Positions 3,818 through 5,154 of a stretch of 5,154 nt of DNA are shown here, one piece after another (position 1 is the stretch's first letter; each line of letters starts with the position of its first letter). Position numbers and translations under genes: made by a program. The notes under the pieces are model-generated. The model was not told where the DNA came from, made no database searches, and saw only the letters and a list, made by a program, of their open reading frames with translations. The DNA lies in contig PFRW01000004.1 in the NCBI GenBank assembly GCA_002788755.1, positions 1-5,154 on the forward strand. The letters are read 5' to 3'. Source of the DNA: Candidatus Peregrinibacteria bacterium CG_4_9_14_0_2_um_filter_41_14 (GTDB lineage: Bacteria > Patescibacteriota > Gracilibacteria > UBA1369 > UM-FILTER-41-14).

Positions 3818-3845
3818 ATTGTAGCAAAAGTTTTTAACTCGTCCA
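3818..3845 (-). promoter_or_regulatory. Candidate promoter of tRNA-Thr
   Basis: On the minus strand TGGACG (3840-3845, four of six consensus bases), a 16-bp spacer and TACAAT (3818-3823) preceded by TTTGC, forming an extended -10. The 11-bp TTTGCTACAAT is identical to that of the HNH gene. A start near 3811 leaves about 15 nt before the tRNA. Confidence 0.5.
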
Positions 3846-3851
3846 GCTTTT

Positions 3852-4313
3852 TTATTTTATCATGTTTACCAGTTTGGCAAAAGTTTCCGGTAATTCCGTA
3901 AAACCAACCTTTGGTTGCCAGACTAAAATGCTGTTATTGAGGCTAAGTTGGCCGCCGACTGCGGCTGTTAAATCAGCTATATTCAACTGACCAACTTTAT
4001 CACCAACTTGTATGTCTACTTGAAAAATTCTAACTTGGCCGGTAGGAACCAATGCATTATAAAGTCCGTAGATCCAATAGCTTACGGTAAATTCGATATT
4101 CTGCAACTTACCGTTAAGAGTCAATGGCTGCTGATCATTTAAAATCCAATCTTTTTGCCAAGCGGTCTGCCAACTTTCCATAATTTGTTGTTTGGCTTGC
4201 TCGGTTTTCTGACGACTAGTCACAGTCATTGTATGGTAAGTATAGTAGCCAATAACGACAAAGGCTGTCAGCAACACGCAAACAATTGCAATACTTAAAG
4301 CGTTGAGTGGCAT
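3852..4313 (-). CDS. Small membrane-anchored protein of unknown function
   Basis: I do not recognise this 153-aa protein. Residues 5-26 (start ALSIAIVCVLLTAFVVIGYY) form one clear membrane segment at the N-terminus, with no charged residue before it and no signal-peptidase motif that convinces me. A polar helix follows (about 30-57, Gln- and Lys-rich with several Trp). The rest (62-153) looks like alternating beta-strands (LQNIEFTVSYWIYGLYNAL, GQVRIFQVDIQVGDKVG) and would form a small soluble domain, on which side of the membrane is unclear. The gene starts 9 bp after the pyruvate phosphate dikinase stop on the same strand, so the two are probably co-transcribed. No SD is seen. A link to the dikinase is not implied by the sequence itself. 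Confidence 0.75.
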   Translation of the reverse strand: MPLNALSIAIVCVLLTAFVVIGYYTYHTMTVTSRQKTEQAKQQIMESWQTAWQKDWILNDQQPLTLNGKLQNIEFTVSYWIYGLYNALVPTGQVRIFQVDIQVGDKVGQLNIADLTAAVGGQLSLNNSILVWQPKVGFTELPETFAKLVNMIK

Positions 4314-4322
4314 AGTTTTAAT

Positions 4323-5154
4323 TTATTTTAACTTAATCGCCGCTTGTGCTGCCGCTAAGCGGGCAACAGGAACTCGATATGGCGAACAACTTACATAGTT
4401 CAAACCAATTTTTTGACAAAACTCAATAGATTTGGGATCACCGCCTTGCTCGCCACAAATTCCCACTTCGAGGTCGGGCTTGTTTTCACGACCTAAAGTT
4501 ACAGCAATATGCATCAACTTACCAACACCATCAACATCAATTGTTTCGGCAGGGTCACGCTCAATAATATTGTGATCAACATAGTAACTAATAAACTTAC
4601 CGGCATCGTCACGAGAAATACCGAATGTAGTTTGGGTTAAATCGTTTGTACCAAATGAGAAGAAGTCAGCATGTTCGGCAATTTCATTGGCTGTTAAACA
4701 AGCACGGGGGATTTCGATCATGGTTCCAACTTTATAAATAAAATTAATTTGGCTGCCATATCCACTAACCACCGACTCAATCATTTGCCGCACATGCTTT
4801 AATTCACTAGCTGTAGCAATTAATGGTACTTCAATTTCGACAATGGCTGTTTCGCCGTGTTTAGAGACCTCAATGGCGGCTTCGGTTATTGCGCGTACTT
4901 GCATTTCGTAAATTTCGGGATAGGTAATACCCAAACGACAGCCGCGATGACCAAGCATGGGATTAACTTCGTGTAGATTCTCGGTGATTGTTTTTAACTC
5001 TTGAAAAGTCATGCCCATACCTTCGGCCAATTCCAAAATTTTAGCGTCGCTATTTGGCAAAAACTCATGCAACGGTGGATCAAGTAGCCGGATAGTCACA
5101 GGATGACCAGCCATAACTTTAAACAGACCGGCAAAATCTTCTTTTTGAAACGGC
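4323..5154 (-). CDS. ppdK: Pyruvate phosphate dikinase, C-terminal part (gene runs off the right edge)
   Basis: Pyruvate phosphate dikinase interconverts pyruvate, ATP and phosphate with PEP, AMP and pyrophosphate in the cytoplasm; it works in glycolysis or PEP synthesis. The frame is open to the window edge, giving 276 codons plus stop. The ATG at 5112-5114 is internal, since the residues before it (PFQKEDFAGLFKV) are also family sequence. Visible is the PEP/pyruvate-binding TIM barrel: TIRLLDPPLHEFLP (R22 of the visible part, a phosphate-binding Arg), NPMLGHRGCRLG (61-74), MIEIPRA with metal ligand E147, SFGTNDLTQ with N170 and D171, and GICGEQGGDP with catalytic Cys233. The spacings E-D (24) and D-C (62) match those I recall for the Clostridium symbiosum enzyme. 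All key residues are present and the C-terminus is complete. The nucleotide-binding and phosphohistidine domains lie outside the window. Confidence 0.96.
   Translation of the reverse strand, partial: PFQKEDFAGLFKVMAGHPVTIRLLDPPLHEFLPNSDAKILELAEGMGMTFQELKTITENLHEVNPMLGHRGCRLGITYPEIYEMQVRAITEAAIEVSKHGETAIVEIEVPLIATASELKHVRQMIESVVSGYGSQINFIYKVGTMIEIPRACLTANEIAEHADFFSFGTNDLTQTTFGISRDDAGKFISYYVDHNIIERDPAETIDVDGVGKLMHIAVTLGRENKPDLEVGICGEQGGDPKSIEFCQKIGLNYVSCSPYRVPVARLAAAQAAIKLK

Noticed and set aside
5112..5114. ATG as start of a 263-aa dikinase
   Set aside because: The codons before it up to the window edge encode conserved dikinase sequence, so the gene continues beyond the window.
1..5154. CRISPR array, integrase, transposase or full restriction-modification system
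   Set aside because: No regularly spaced repeats and no coding region with motifs of these families were found; the repeats present are single pairs or inverted arms.

Overview
This looks like a piece of a small, AT-rich bacterial genome, most plausibly a member of the Patescibacteria (Candidate Phyla Radiation). That placement is an inference from the mix of genes: a pyruvate phosphate dikinase, several very short toxin-antitoxin (TA) pairs, an HNH protein of a type I associate with these genomes, and starts with no Shine-Dalgarno sequence. The genetic code looks standard; the HNH gene ends in TGA.

Left part, 1-1150: a minimal nucleotidyltransferase gene overlaps a 44-codon partner gene. 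Convergent with these lies the C-terminal stump of a HigA antitoxin, then a stretch of nested inverted repeats (918-1058), then tRNA-Tyr on the minus strand.

Middle part, 1190-2500, plus strand: two compact type II TA modules in tandem. The first pairs a Phd/YefM-like antitoxin with a RelE/ParE toxin. The second pairs an AbrB/MazE-like antitoxin with a second RelE toxin that overlaps it. The sequence before each module is a diverged copy of the other, and a 24-bp exact repeat occurs beside tRNA-Tyr and again after the first toxin.

Next, 2496-3720, minus strand: an HNH-domain protein with two candidate promoters. It is followed by 345 bp without an intact gene, holding an 18-bp perfect palindrome (a 14-bp core also lies inside the HNH gene) and the last codons of a lost antitoxin related to the first TA module.

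Right part, 3720-5154, minus strand: tRNA-Thr(TGT), a small membrane-anchored protein of unknown role, and the C-terminal domain of pyruvate phosphate dikinase, which runs off the right edge. The last two probably form one transcript.

Overall, an accessory island of TA modules, TA remnants and an HNH protein appears to have built up around two tRNA genes next to a housekeeping metabolic operon. I see no complete new multi-gene defence system. The most unusual items are the nucleotidyltransferase/44-aa pair, the nested inverted repeats at 918-1058, the repeated palindrome, and the duplicated or decayed TA flanks next to tRNAs.
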